A stretch of DNA of 64,000 bases from Curtobacterium sp. MCBA15_012 (GCF_001864935.2 NZ_CP126267.1:2976001-3040000); one strand, 5' to 3'; numbered from the stretch's first letter, positions 36,046 to 44,532 are shown. Notes: a model not told the origin generated them from the sequence alone. Made by a program: numbers and translations.

Positions 36046-36693
36046 GTGACCGGCACGTCCCCGCGGGGGCGGTGGGGCGCTCGCCTCACCGCCCTCGCGG
36101 CGGTCGTCGCGGTGGCGATGATCGCCGTCGCCGGGGTCGAGCTCCTGACCCCGCACCCGCACGGGACCGCGGCAACGACGGGCGTCGACCTCGCCGGCGA
36201 CCCCGTGCGGCTCGACGGGCCGCCGCCGGAGCCCGCGGCCTCGGCGACGCCGTCCGGGCACGGCCGGTTCACGGTGCCGTCGGTCGGGCTCGACGTCCCC
36301 CTCGGTGCGCTGGACGTGGCCGACGGGGTCGTCGAACCGCCGGGGTCCACGACGGCGTACTGGGTCCGGAACCTCGGCGTCGAGCCGGCGGCGGCGGCCC
36401 ACGGCACCGTCTTCGTCGCGATGCACTCGCTGCGCGGCGGGGGTGTCGGTCCGGGCAACGCCCTGATCGACGTCGCGCACGGCCGGGCCCGCGTCGCCGT
36501 GGGGGCCACGGTCACGGTCGACGACGTCACGTACCGCGTGACGCGGTCGGAGACGGTCGCCAAGCGCGACCTCCCCGCCGACGCAGCGGTCTGGGCGGAC
36601 ACCCCGGGGCGCCTCGTCGTCGTGACGTGCCTGCAACGGCCGGACGGGCGGCCGTCGGTCGACAACGTGGTGGTCGAGGCGACGCGCGTCTGA
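36046..36693 (+). CDS. Class E/F sortase
   Basis: 215-residue membrane-anchored transpeptidase: N-terminal transmembrane segment (about 14-35), then the sortase beta-barrel with catalytic His127 in FVAMHSLRGG, Cys195 in V-V-V-T-C-L-Q, and Arg202 in RPDGR. GTG 36046 abuts the TGA of the phosphatase gene. It would join surface proteins to the cell wall; candidate substrates are the LAFTG protein at 29494-30786 and possibly the phosphatase itself. Confidence 0.88.
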   Translation: MTGTSPRGRWGARLTALAAVVAVAMIAVAGVELLTPHPHGTAATTGVDLAGDPVRLDGPPPEPAASATPSGHGRFTVPSVGLDVPLGALDVADGVVEPPGSTTAYWVRNLGVEPAAAAHGTVFVAMHSLRGGGVGPGNALIDVAHGRARVAVGATVTVDDVTYRVTRSETVAKRDLPADAAVWADTPGRLVVVTCLQRPDGRPSVDNVVVEATRV

Positions 36694-36700
36694 GGTGCTG

Positions 36701-36732
36701 CCGCGTGCCGCCTGGCACCGCGCCTCCCGTCC
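36701..36732. repeat. Degenerate GGAGGCGCGG-family palindrome after sortase
   Basis: The right half (GGCACCGCGCCTCCCGTCC, 36714-36732) is intact; the left half (CCGCGTGCC) is altered and pairs only partly with it. Decayed member of the family. Confidence 0.55.
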
Positions 36733-36845
36733 GTCCTCCGGTCACGTCTGCAGGACCGCCGGCGCCCGGTCCCATGCCCCGCGCGTCCGGCTCGGCGTCC
36801 ACGGCGACGAGCCCGAGCCGCCGGAGCGTGGGCTGTGCGCGGTGC

Positions 36846-37265
36846 TCACGCGCCGTCGGTGCCCCGCCCCACCCCGCCGGGCCGCCCCCGGTCCACGATC
36901 CCGTCCGCGTGCTCGACGAGCCACTCCATGAGCGGGACGAGGCGCTCGGCGAGCTCGTGCCCGGACTCCGTCAGCGAGTAGTCCACCCGCGGCGGCACCG
37001 TGGGCTGTGCCTCGCGGTGCACGATGCCGTCGTGCTCGAGGGTCCGGAGCGTCGAGGCGAGCATCTTCTCGCTGACGCCCTCGATCGTCCGGCGCAGCTC
37101 GCCCCAGCGCACGGGACCGTCCCGCAGCGCGAGCAGGACGAGGACGCCCCACCGGCTCGTCACGTGGCTGAGCACCACTCGCGTCGGACACGCCGCGGGG
37201 AACCGGACGGGTTCGTCCGCGGTGGTGTCGATCGATCCGTCAGGGGCCACGATTCCGACGTCCAT
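36846..37265 (-). CDS. HxlR-family transcriptional regulator
   Basis: 139 residues with a winged-helix HxlR domain (about 25-115): CPTRVVLSHVTSRWGVLVLL, a recognition helix region MLASTLRTLEHDGIVHRE, and a wing VPPRVDYSLTESG. The minus-strand -10 TACGGT (37277-37272) lies 6 nt before ATG 37265, so the mRNA is likely leaderless. Divergent from the secreted SnoaL-like gene, which it probably regulates. Confidence 0.9.
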   Translation of the reverse strand: MDVGIVAPDGSIDTTADEPVRFPAACPTRVVLSHVTSRWGVLVLLALRDGPVRWGELRRTIEGVSEKMLASTLRTLEHDGIVHREAQPTVPPRVDYSLTESGHELAERLVPLMEWLVEHADGIVDRGRPGGVGRGTDGA

Positions 37266-37328
37266 GTCAGTACCGTACGGAGAAGTGCGTCCTTCCGACC
37301 AGTGGACGCCCGACCTACCGTCGACGCC
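37266..37328. promoter_or_regulatory. Divergent promoters of the HxlR gene and the SnoaL-like gene
   Basis: The 63-bp gap contains TACGGT (minus, 37277-37272) for the regulator and TACCGT (plus, 37316-37321) 7 nt before ATG 37329. TACCGTACGG at 37271-37280 overlaps the regulator promoter and may be its operator. Confidence 0.5.
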
Positions 37329-38303
37329 ATGCAGCCCACGACGAAGCACCCCACCCGCCGCCGCGCCGCCCTCGTGAGCGGTACGGCCCTGGTCACCGGC
37401 GCCCTGCTCGCCGGACTCAGCGCCCCCGTCACCGCCAGCGCGAGCGCGGCAGCCGGCACCGCGACCGCCGCCACGAACACCGTCGCCGACGGCGGGACCA
37501 CCGCCTCGCGGTACGACACCGCGACCGAGCACCGCAACCGCTGCGCCGTCCGTACGCTCCTGACGCGGACCTTCGCGGACCCGACCAGCCCGGCCGCACG
37601 GCGCCTGGCGCAGGCGCTCGTCGCCCCGGACGCGGTCACGCACACGAGCGGGGCTGCTGCCGGGCCCGCCGGTGTCCTGGCCGAGTTCGCCGCCGACCGC
37701 ACCCGCGTCCCCGGCGCCCAGGCCGTCGTGAAGCACATCGCCGCCGACGGCGACCTGGTCGCCGTGCACTGGCAGGTCGCCCCGGACGTCCGTGACGAGC
37801 GTCGCGGAGACGCCGCGGTCGACCTGTTCCGACTGCGCGACGGCCGGGTCGTCGAGCACTGGTCCCTCGACCAGCCGATCGCCACCGGCACCCCGGCGAG
37901 CGGCAACACGAACACCATGTTCAGCGACCTGTACCGCCCCGCGCGGCCGGCCCCGGCGCCGTCCGAGCGCCAGGAGGAGCGCAACCGCACCTTCGCGGTG
38001 TCCGCCTACGACACCCTGTTCCGCGACCACGACGTGTCCGTGCTCGACCGCGACTTCGACCCCGCGTACCTGCAGCACAACCCCATCGCACCGAACGGCA
38101 CCGCCGCACTGAAGCAGCTGTTCGGCAGCGGCGCGCAGTTCCCCGCGCAGCAGTCCGTCATCTCACTCGCGGACGGTGACATCGTGTGGACGTTCTCGCA
38201 GCCGGTCGGCGCGGCACCGGACGCCCCGCTGCTCGCGGCCGACCTGTTCCGCGTCGACGGCGGTCTGATCCGCGAGCACTGGGACGTCGTCCCGACGAGC
38301 TGA
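37329..38303 (+). CDS. Secreted protein with two SnoaL-like domains
   Basis: 324 residues. A twin-arginine-like signal (TRRRAALVSG..., cleavage after about residue 39) is followed by two related cone-shaped SnoaL/NTF2-like domains (about 65-190 and 215-324), each ending with a W-S-L/W-D-V strand (GRVVEHWSLDQP and GLIREHWDVVP). SnoaL-like domains form small ligand pockets; catalytic role is unknown. ATG 37329 has a leaderless promoter and is divergent from an HxlR regulator. Confidence 0.8.
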   Translation: MQPTTKHPTRRRAALVSGTALVTGALLAGLSAPVTASASAAAGTATAATNTVADGGTTASRYDTATEHRNRCAVRTLLTRTFADPTSPAARRLAQALVAPDAVTHTSGAAAGPAGVLAEFAADRTRVPGAQAVVKHIAADGDLVAVHWQVAPDVRDERRGDAAVDLFRLRDGRVVEHWSLDQPIATGTPASGNTNTMFSDLYRPARPAPAPSERQEERNRTFAVSAYDTLFRDHDVSVLDRDFDPAYLQHNPIAPNGTAALKQLFGSGAQFPAQQSVISLADGDIVWTFSQPVGAAPDAPLLAADLFRVDGGLIREHWDVVPTS

Positions 38304-38472
38304 GCGGTCGCCCCGGCGGCCCGTTCACGCACGCGCGACGCGCGACCGAGTGGCCGGGCCGCCGGGTGGCCGGGTGCTGATCGAACGGGCGCGCGGTGGG
38401 TCGGTCGGGCGGCCGGGCGGCGGCGACCCCTGTCCGGGGACGCGCTCGGGCGGCGGTGGGAGGATGGCGACG

Positions 38473-39213
38473 ATGCACACGAAGTTCGCGGTGGTCGGCG
38501 ACAGCTTCGCCGAAGGGGTCGGCGACGACTGGTCCGACGGTTCGCCCCGAGGGTGGGCCGACCTCGTCGCCGGAGGGCTCTCAGCAGCCACCGACGAGCA
38601 GGTGACCTACGCGAACCTCGCGGTCCGCGGCAAGCTCCTCACGCCCATCCTCGACGAACAGCTCCCGGCAGCACTGCGCCTCGCGCCGGACCTGCTCAGC
38701 ATCAGCGGCGGCAACAACGACATCATCCGCCCGAAGGTGTCGATCGCCGCGAACGCGGGACGGATCGCGGCCGGCCTGGACGCCGCCGTGGCCGCGGGAG
38801 CCGACGTCCTCTTCGTCACGGTCGCCGACATGACCCAGCACCTCCCCCTCGGACGGCTCATCCGCCGACGAGGCGACGAGTACGCGGACCACATCCGCAG
38901 CTGGGCGGACCGACCGCACGTCACCGTCGTGGACAACTGGTCGGACCCGGTCTTCCACGACATCGCGCTGTGGGCACCGGACCGCCTCCACCTGAACACA
39001 CTCGGGCACCGGCGGGTCGCGGCCAACGTCCTCGCGGCGCTCGGCGTCGACGTCCCGGACTGGGACGACACGACGACGCTCGCGGCGCGCGCGTCCACGA
39101 TCGAACACCTCCGCGTCCACGTCCTCCCCTGGGTCGGCCGGCGCCTGACCGGACGGTCGTCCGGCGACGGACGCGAACCGAAGAGCGCGACGCTCGGTCC
39201 GGTCCGGCGGTAG
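38473..39213 (+). CDS. SGNH/GDSL-family hydrolase
   Basis: 246-residue esterase-type protein with block I F-A-V-V-G-D-S-F, the oxyanion Gly/Asn block S-G-G-N-N-D, and block V D-R-L-H-L-N-T-L-G-H containing the catalytic Asp and His. No signal peptide, so cytosolic. ATG 38473 is preferred over ATG 38464 because GGGAGG sits 9 nt upstream and would overlap the earlier codon. Faces the LysR gene across a tandem repeat array. Confidence 0.9.
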   Translation: MHTKFAVVGDSFAEGVGDDWSDGSPRGWADLVAGGLSAATDEQVTYANLAVRGKLLTPILDEQLPAALRLAPDLLSISGGNNDIIRPKVSIAANAGRIAAGLDAAVAAGADVLFVTVADMTQHLPLGRLIRRRGDEYADHIRSWADRPHVTVVDNWSDPVFHDIALWAPDRLHLNTLGHRRVAANVLAALGVDVPDWDDTTTLAARASTIEHLRVHVLPWVGRRLTGRSSGDGREPKSATLGPVRR

Positions 39214-39219
39214 CGGGCG

Positions 39220-39412
39220 GCCTGGAGGCGCGACCCACCTGACCGACGCAGGCCGCGCCTCCTGCCGGGTCACCGCACCCACGCGACCCACCCGACCGGC
39301 GCAGGCCGCGCCTCCAGACCGGTCGCCGCACACGCGACCCGCCTGACGGACGCAGGCCACGCCGCCAGGCCGGTCGTCACCCGGCCTGCGGACGCAGGCC
39401 GGGCCGCCGGGC
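39220..39412. repeat. Imperfect tandem array, about four units of 42-53 bp
   Basis: The segment GCAGGCCGCGCCTCC or close variants starts at 39248, 39301, 39352 and 39394. Each is flanked by CGCGACCCnCCTGAC and CCGGTCnCCGCAC. It is derived from the GGAGGCGCGG family half-site and fills the gap between two convergent genes. Confidence 0.75.
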
Positions 39413-40354
39413 CTAGCCCAGCGGCTCCACCCCGTAGCTGACGACCACCGCGCGCAGCTCGTCCAGGTACGTCTGCGCCTGCACGGTGAGCGGCACCGAC
39501 GCGTGCGCGATCCACCCGATCTCGATGCGCTCGTCGACGTCGAGCGGGATCGCGACGATCTCCGGGTCCAGGTCGTCGCTGATCAGCCCCGTCGAGATCG
39601 TGTACCCGCCGAGGCCGATCATGAGGTTGAAGATCGTCGCCCGGTCCGCGACGCGGATCTCGCGCTTGCTCGACATCGTCGACAGGATCTCCTCCGCCAG
39701 GTAGAAGGAGTTGTTGGCGCCCTGGTCGAAGGTCAAGCGGGGCAGGTCGGCGAGGTCGTCGAGCGTGGCCCGATCCTGCGAGGCGAGCGGGTTGCGCCGC
39801 GCGACGAAGATGTGCGGCTGCGCGACGAACAGCGGCGTGAACACGACCCCGGCGTCCCGCATGAGCTTGCCGAGCACCTGCCGGTTGAAGTCGTTGCGGT
39901 ACAGGATCCCGACCTCGCTCCGCAGGGTCCGGACGTCCTCGATGATGTCCCACGTGCGGGTCTCCCGGAGCGAGAACTCGTACTCGTCCGCGGCCGCCGC
40001 CTCGACCATGCGGACGAAGGCCTCCACGGCGAAGGAGTAGTGCTGCGCGGAGACCCCGAGCAGCCGCCGCGAGGCCTGCCGTCCGACGTAGCGCTGCTCG
40101 AGCAGGGAGACCTGTTCGACGACCTGCCGGGCGTACCCGAGGAACTCGACCCCGTCGACGGTGAGCACCACGCCCCGGGCCGACCGGGTGAACAGGGGGC
40201 GCCCGATCCGCGTCTCGAGGTCCTTCATCGCTGCGGACATCGTCGGCTGCGACACGTAGAGCAGGTCGGCGGCCGCGCTGATCGAGCCCTCCGAGGCGAC
40301 CTCGATGAAGTACCGCAGCTGCTGCAGGGTGATGTCGTTCGCGACCCGAGCCAT
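39413..40354 (-). CDS. LysR-family regulator divergent from mesX-mesD
   Basis: 313 residues: N-terminal winged helix-turn-helix (LQQLRYFIEVASEGSISAAA, then SQPTMSAAMKDLE) and C-terminal type 2 periplasmic-binding-protein-like effector domain. Length is normal. TATAGC on the minus strand (40368-40363) lies 8 nt before ATG 40354, suggesting a leaderless mRNA. Divergent orientation makes mesX-mesD its likely target, probably in response to a methionine-related signal. Confidence 0.88.
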   Translation of the reverse strand: MARVANDITLQQLRYFIEVASEGSISAAADLLYVSQPTMSAAMKDLETRIGRPLFTRSARGVVLTVDGVEFLGYARQVVEQVSLLEQRYVGRQASRRLLGVSAQHYSFAVEAFVRMVEAAAADEYEFSLRETRTWDIIEDVRTLRSEVGILYRNDFNRQVLGKLMRDAGVVFTPLFVAQPHIFVARRNPLASQDRATLDDLADLPRLTFDQGANNSFYLAEEILSTMSSKREIRVADRATIFNLMIGLGGYTISTGLISDDLDPEIVAIPLDVDERIEIGWIAHASVPLTVQAQTYLDELRAVVVSYGVEPLG

Positions 40355-40472
40355 AGGCCGAGGCTATAGCAGCGCATAGCGTCTCGGTATTACCTGATGA
40401 CTCCGCTCCGCCGTCATGATCGAGGGACACCTTCCCAGTGCCCTCGGGCGCACGACGTACGGAATGCCGAGC
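40355..40472. promoter_or_regulatory. Control region between the LysR gene and mesX
   Basis: GCTATAGC (40363-40370) and GCATAGC (40374-40380) form an interrupted repeat overlapping the LysR promoter, a likely LysR binding site. TATTAC at 40388-40393 is a plausible -10 for mesX. CGAGGG (40421-40426) and CCCTCG (40441-40446) can pair in the mesX leader. No known methionine riboswitch is recognised. Confidence 0.45.
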
Positions 40473-41456
40473 ATGGCGAACGACCTCACCTTCAGCATCA
40501 CCCGGACCCGCTTCGACGAGGACTACTCCCCCGCCGACAGCTCCCGGCTGACCACGAACTTCGCCAACCTGGCACGCGGCGAACACCGGCAGCAGAACCT
40601 CCGCAGCGCCCTCGCGATGATCGACCGCCGCGCGAACGACCTGGCGTCGTCGGACGGCGACGTCACCGACCGCTTCCACGTCGAGCTCGACATCGTCTCG
40701 GTCACCGCGCACTTCGTCGACGACGGTGCCGCCGTCGCGTTCCCGCTGCTCGAGATGCTCGACGTCACGATCGTCGACCAGCAGACCGGCGAGCGCCACC
40801 AGGGCATCCTCGGCAACAACTTCTCGTCGTACCTGCGCGACTACGACTTCGCCGTGCTGCTGCCGACCCTCGACAAGACCGTCGGCCTGCCCGACGACTT
40901 CGGCCACCTGCACGGCCAGCTCTTCCAGCGCTTCGTGGAGTCCGACGCCTTCCGCGCCGAGTTCCACGCCGAGCCCGTCGTCTGCATCAGCGTCTCCACG
41001 AGCCAGACCTACCGGCAGACCGGCACCGTGCACCCGGTGCTCGGCGCCGAGTACGCGCACGAGCACTCCTCCCTGACCGACGACTACTTCGGCCGGATGG
41101 GCATGCAGGTCCGCTACTTCATGCCCCCGGGCGGCAAGGCCCCGCTCGCGTTCTACACGCGCGGCGACCTGCTGCACGACCACTCCGACCTGCAGCTCGT
41201 CGGCACGATCGCGACGATGGAGACCTTCCAGAAGATCTACCGCCCGGAGATCTACAACGCGAACACGGTCGCCCCGAGCACCTACCGCCCGACCCTGGAG
41301 CACACCGACTTCACGCGGCCCGACGTGACCTACGACCGCGAGGAGCGGAGCCGCCTCGCCGTGACGCAGGGCCGCTACACCGAGGAGCACCTCGTGCAGC
41401 CGCACCGATCGTTCCTCGAGCGCATCGCCGCCGACGCCGCCGTCCCGACCCACTGA
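40473..41456 (+). CDS. mesX: DUF1852 protein MesX, partner of methionine synthase MesD
   Basis: 327-residue protein of the DUF1852 family (MANDLTFSITRTRFD opening, RQQNLRSALAMIDRRAN, SQTYRQTGTVHPVLG). In described systems, a core-MetE protein of the MesD group makes methionine without folate and needs MesX and oxygen. ATG 40473 gives the usual family length; GTG/ATG codons up to 40416 are possible but add an atypical leader. It precedes mesD by 18 nt, the expected gene pair, and is divergent from a LysR regulator. Confidence 0.85.
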   Translation: MANDLTFSITRTRFDEDYSPADSSRLTTNFANLARGEHRQQNLRSALAMIDRRANDLASSDGDVTDRFHVELDIVSVTAHFVDDGAAVAFPLLEMLDVTIVDQQTGERHQGILGNNFSSYLRDYDFAVLLPTLDKTVGLPDDFGHLHGQLFQRFVESDAFRAEFHAEPVVCISVSTSQTYRQTGTVHPVLGAEYAHEHSSLTDDYFGRMGMQVRYFMPPGGKAPLAFYTRGDLLHDHSDLQLVGTIATMETFQKIYRPEIYNANTVAPSTYRPTLEHTDFTRPDVTYDREERSRLAVTQGRYTEEHLVQPHRSFLERIAADAAVPTH

Positions 41457-41474
41457 GAACCTGGACCTTCACCG

Positions 41475-42524
41475 ATGAGCACCCTCCTCCCCACCTCCAT
41501 CGTCGGCAGCCTGCCGAAGCCGTCGTGGCTCGCCGAGCCCGAGAAGCTCTGGTCGCCCTGGCTGCTCGACGGCGCAGCCCTGGCCGAGGGCAAGCAGGAC
41601 GCCCTGCGCATCGCCGTCCACGAGCAGGAGCGCGCACGGCTCGACATCGTCAGCGACGGCGAGCAGACCCGGCAGCACTTCGTCACGACGTTCATCGAGC
41701 ACCTCGACGGCATCGACCAGGAGCGCAAGGAGACGGTCCGGATCCGCGACCGCTACGACGCCGCCGTGCCCACGGTCGTCGGCGCCGTCAGCCGCCCTGC
41801 GCCCGTGTTCGTCGAGGACGCGAAGTTCCTCCGCGCCCAGACCGACCGTCCGATCAAGTGGGCGCTCCCCGGCCCGATGACGATGATCGACACCCTGTCG
41901 GACCAGCACTACAAGAGCCGCGAGAAGCTCGCGTGGGAGTTCGCCACGATCCTCAACCAGGAGGCGCGGGAGCTCCAGGACGCCGGCGTCGACGTCATCC
42001 AGTTCGACGAGCCCGCCTTCACCGTCTTCCACGACGAGGTGCAGGACTGGGGCGTCGCCGCACTCGAACGCGCCGCCGAGGGGCTGCGCGCCGAGACCGC
42101 CGTGCACATCTGTTACGGCTACGGCATCGAGGCGAACAACCGGTGGAAGGAGACCCTCGGCGCCGAGTGGCGGCAGTACGAGCAGTCCTTCCCGCTCCTG
42201 CAGCAGTCGTCGATCGACATCGTCTCGCTCGAGTGCATCCACTCCCACGTCCCCCTCGAACTCGTCGAGCTGATCCGCGGCAAGAAGGTCATGCTCGGCG
42301 CGGTCGACGTCGCCACCGAGACCGTCGAGACCCCGGACGAGGTCGCCGAGGTGCTGCGGCGAGCGCTCGAGTTCGTCGACGCGGACAAGCTCATCCCGAG
42401 CTCGAACTGCGGGATGGCGCCGCTGGCGCGGGACGCGGCGCTCGGCAAGCTGAGCGCGCTGTCCGCTGGGGCGGACATCGTGCGGGCCGAGCTCGCTCGC
42501 GTGGCGGTGCCGGCAGGGCGGTAG
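41475..42524 (+). CDS. mesD: Folate-independent methionine synthase, MesD type (core-MetE)
   Basis: 349 residues, corresponding only to the C-terminal catalytic barrel of cobalamin-independent MetE. It starts LLPTSIVGSLPKPSW; the zinc ligands are visible as H-x-C in VHICYGYG and the late Cys in SSNCGMAPL, and EPAFTVF carries the acidic residue. With MesX upstream this matches the MesD family of folate-independent methionine synthases. ATG 41475 is 18 nt after the mesX stop. The methyl donor is not known. Confidence 0.87.
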   Translation: MSTLLPTSIVGSLPKPSWLAEPEKLWSPWLLDGAALAEGKQDALRIAVHEQERARLDIVSDGEQTRQHFVTTFIEHLDGIDQERKETVRIRDRYDAAVPTVVGAVSRPAPVFVEDAKFLRAQTDRPIKWALPGPMTMIDTLSDQHYKSREKLAWEFATILNQEARELQDAGVDVIQFDEPAFTVFHDEVQDWGVAALERAAEGLRAETAVHICYGYGIEANNRWKETLGAEWRQYEQSFPLLQQSSIDIVSLECIHSHVPLELVELIRGKKVMLGAVDVATETVETPDEVAEVLRRALEFVDADKLIPSSNCGMAPLARDAALGKLSALSAGADIVRAELARVAVPAGR

Positions 42525-42650
42525 CGCGGCGTCGCGGCGGCCGAATGGCGCTCAGGTCCCGCCTGGAGGCTCGGGTCGCTTTCGCGGCAGAGGTCGCGTC
42601 GGCCGAGACGACGTTCCAGCAGATCGACACGTCCGTGCCAGCATGCTTCC

Positions 42651-43001
42651 ATGCGACCCTGGCGGAACCGAAAGCCCCCCGCACCGCATCCCGAGGAGAT
42701 CGATCCCCGAGTCCCGAAGCTCGCGGACTGGGGCCGGAACGGCATCATCGGGACGATCGGCTCGGGGCCCGCGGCCGGCTCGACGGTCGTGGCTCATCCA
42801 CACTGGACCGCAGCCGGCTTCGACTGGTACGAGGTGGAGGTGTGGGACGGCCCCGAGGAGATCGAGTGGTTCACGGACGATCGGGTCCCCGGCCAGGAAG
42901 GTGGCCTCATCGACGCGCTCACCCGCGAGGTCGATGTGCACTGGTGGACGGACAGGGAGCGCATCGACGCCTTCTGGGCCACGCACTGGGACCGCACCTG
43001 A
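42651..43001 (+). CDS. Hypothetical protein, 116 residues
   Basis: Not recognised. Soluble, acidic and tryptophan-rich (WGRNGIIG, HWTAAGFDWYEVEVW, VHWWTDRERIDAFWATHW). Codon and base use are slightly less GC-biased than core genes nearby, as in other accessory genes of the window. Start at ATG 42651 with a CAGCAT box 6 nt upstream, so possibly leaderless. The 126-bp gap before it contains a decayed CCTGGAGGC repeat half. Confidence 0.6.
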   Translation: MRPWRNRKPPAPHPEEIDPRVPKLADWGRNGIIGTIGSGPAAGSTVVAHPHWTAAGFDWYEVEVWDGPEEIEWFTDDRVPGQEGGLIDALTREVDVHWWTDRERIDAFWATHWDRT

Positions 43002-43123
43002 GCGACGAACCGACGACGAGCGGGGCCTCACGCGATCGGGTCAGACCCCGGGCGTTGACCACGTGACCTGGTCGCAGCCCGGACCGGAGGCGCGGCTCCG
43101 TTGCTGCGATCAGGCCGCCGAGG

Positions 43124-43609
43124 TCACTCCTGGCCGTCGAGGCTCATCTCGTCGAAGTCGCCCGCGACGCACAGCGAGCTGCCGTCGATCGTGTACCCAC
43201 GCGGATCAGCGCGGAAGTCCGAGGAGCCCACCGGCCCACCCCGACCTCGAACGCCGAGGATCGGGTCCTCGCCGCCGGTCTGGTACCGCTCAGTCGTGAC
43301 CCCGAGGTCCTTCCAGTGCTGCTCCACCGCCTCGACATCCGCCTTCGGGTCAGCGCTCGCAGCGCGGACCTTGACGTAGACGTACTGGACGCCACGCTCC
43401 CCCAAGCCGACATCACACTTCCCGAGTCCGGGACCGTCGCTGGTTTCCCAGCCGTCCCCCACCACGTCGGTCGAGCCCTCGACGAACGTGACGACGGACT
43501 GCTTCGCGTGGTCCGGGCTCTTCCCGACCCCGGCGCTGCAGCCGGCGAGGACGACCATGAGCAGCGCGGCTGCGGTCGCTCGGAGAACGGCGACGGCCCT
43601 CCACCGCAT
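43124..43609 (-). CDS. Predicted lipoprotein, 161 residues
   Basis: Signal peptide with lipobox V-L-A-G-C (cysteine near residue 22) followed by a small secreted domain with two further cysteines (GKCDVGLGE and SSLCVAGDFDEM), possibly a disulfide. ATG 43609 is chosen as the start; GTG 43633 is an alternative. It follows the fused lipoprotein gene by 64 nt on the same strand and probably shares its transcript. No family recognised. Confidence 0.7.
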   Translation of the reverse strand: MRWRAVAVLRATAAALLMVVLAGCSAGVGKSPDHAKQSVVTFVEGSTDVVGDGWETSDGPGLGKCDVGLGERGVQYVYVKVRAASADPKADVEAVEQHWKDLGVTTERYQTGGEDPILGVRGRGGPVGSSDFRADPRGYTIDGSSLCVAGDFDEMSLDGQE

Positions 43610-43673
43610 GGGTTCCACGCGGGTGTTGCTCACTGACCGGTCGGCGTCCGCGAGGCGCACCGTCGTCCGGCGA

Positions 43674-44444
43674 TCAGCGCTGCCGGACAGGATCGCTCCA
43701 ATTCGGGAACGGCTCCGAGACACCCGGCTCGGATGCATCGGGGAAGTCGGCGGGGTCCCGCAGTGCGATCGCCTCGATGAGCCCCGGAGCGTCGTGTGCC
43801 CAGAACGCCTCGCTGTACACGCCGAGCGAGTACTGTCCGTTCGGCCGCACGTTCCAGGTCACCCACCATCCGTCGCCGGTGTCGGCCCGGACCTCGTGAT
43901 CCGTTCCGACCTTCGCGCTGCTCCAGCGCCACCCTTCTTCGTCGAAGTAGCGCTGCATCGGCTCGAGGTCCTGCACCGCGCCGGTTGCACCCTCCGGCTC
44001 GATGATCCGCACGGCTCGGAACGCGTAGGAGTTCTCCCTTGTCGCACCCTCCGGCGCCGTGCCGAACGCATCGTCGCCCGCGGGCAGGGGACGGACGTCT
44101 CCGCCGTTCCAGTACCACGTGCCGTCCGATATCCGTCGTTGTGCAGCTGCGAGCAAGGCCTGCCCGTGCTCGTACCGCTCGCCAGCCAGCTCGAACTCGT
44201 CCTGCAACGAGCGGTCGGCTCCCTGCGCCTGCGTCGTGCCCGCTGCGTCTCGCGCGTCCTGCCCGGGCACGCAGCCTGCGCCGCCCGAGGCGCATCCGGT
44301 CGTCGCGAGCACCGTTGCCGCGAGCACGGTCACGATCGCGCCGCGCAGTCGCGGACGGGAGGGGTGAGCCCGCAGGCCCCCGGAAGTTCCCCCGACGGCA
44401 GCGACGCGGACGTCGGTCACCCCGTCATCGAACACAGTCGTCAC
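43674..44444 (-). CDS. Lipoprotein fused to a hydrolase N-terminus (paralogue of 16657-17358)
   Basis: 256 residues. Residues 1-27 (TTVFDDGV..., ..LRAH) resemble the first 27 residues of the hydrolase at 19193 (about half identical), then at about residue 30 the sequence switches to the signal and lipobox region (A-T-T-G-C, Cys51) and mature domain of the companion lipoprotein (ERYEHGQALLAAAQRRISDG, GDGWWVTWNV). The upstream DNA is also shared. An internal deletion joining two adjacent genes explains this. No other start codon lies between 44444 and the signal peptide, so the fused form must be translated. The long n-region is unusual for a lipoprotein. Confidence 0.8.
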   Translation of the reverse strand: MTTVFDDGVTDVRVAAVGGTSGGLRAHPSRPRLRGAIVTVLAATVLATTGCASGGAGCVPGQDARDAAGTTQAQGADRSLQDEFELAGERYEHGQALLAAAQRRISDGTWYWNGGDVRPLPAGDDAFGTAPEGATRENSYAFRAVRIIEPEGATGAVQDLEPMQRYFDEEGWRWSSAKVGTDHEVRADTGDGWWVTWNVRPNGQYSLGVYSEAFWAHDAPGLIEAIALRDPADFPDASEPGVSEPFPNWSDPVRQR

Positions 44445-44487
44445 GCACACCCCCGTGTGGTTCGCAAGCTGGTGTCCGACACTACCC
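44445..44487 (-). promoter_or_regulatory. Promoter/leader matching that of the hydrolase-lipoprotein operon
   Basis: Minus-strand TAGTGTCGGACACCAG and CACACGGGGGTGTGC correspond to the sequence before ATG 19193. TAGTGT is the likely -10. Confidence 0.6.
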
Positions 44488-44532
44488 AACGACCGACGGA
44501 CCCGACCCGCGCGGTGCTCCCGCCGGATGCGC

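Noticed and set aside
39220..39412. Insertion sequence remnant between convergent genes
   Set aside because: No transposase frame, no terminal inverted repeats or target duplications; explained as tandem repeat units.
40355..40472. SAM or other methionine riboswitch before mesX
   Set aside because: Only one simple hairpin is seen; no SAM-riboswitch consensus elements recognised.
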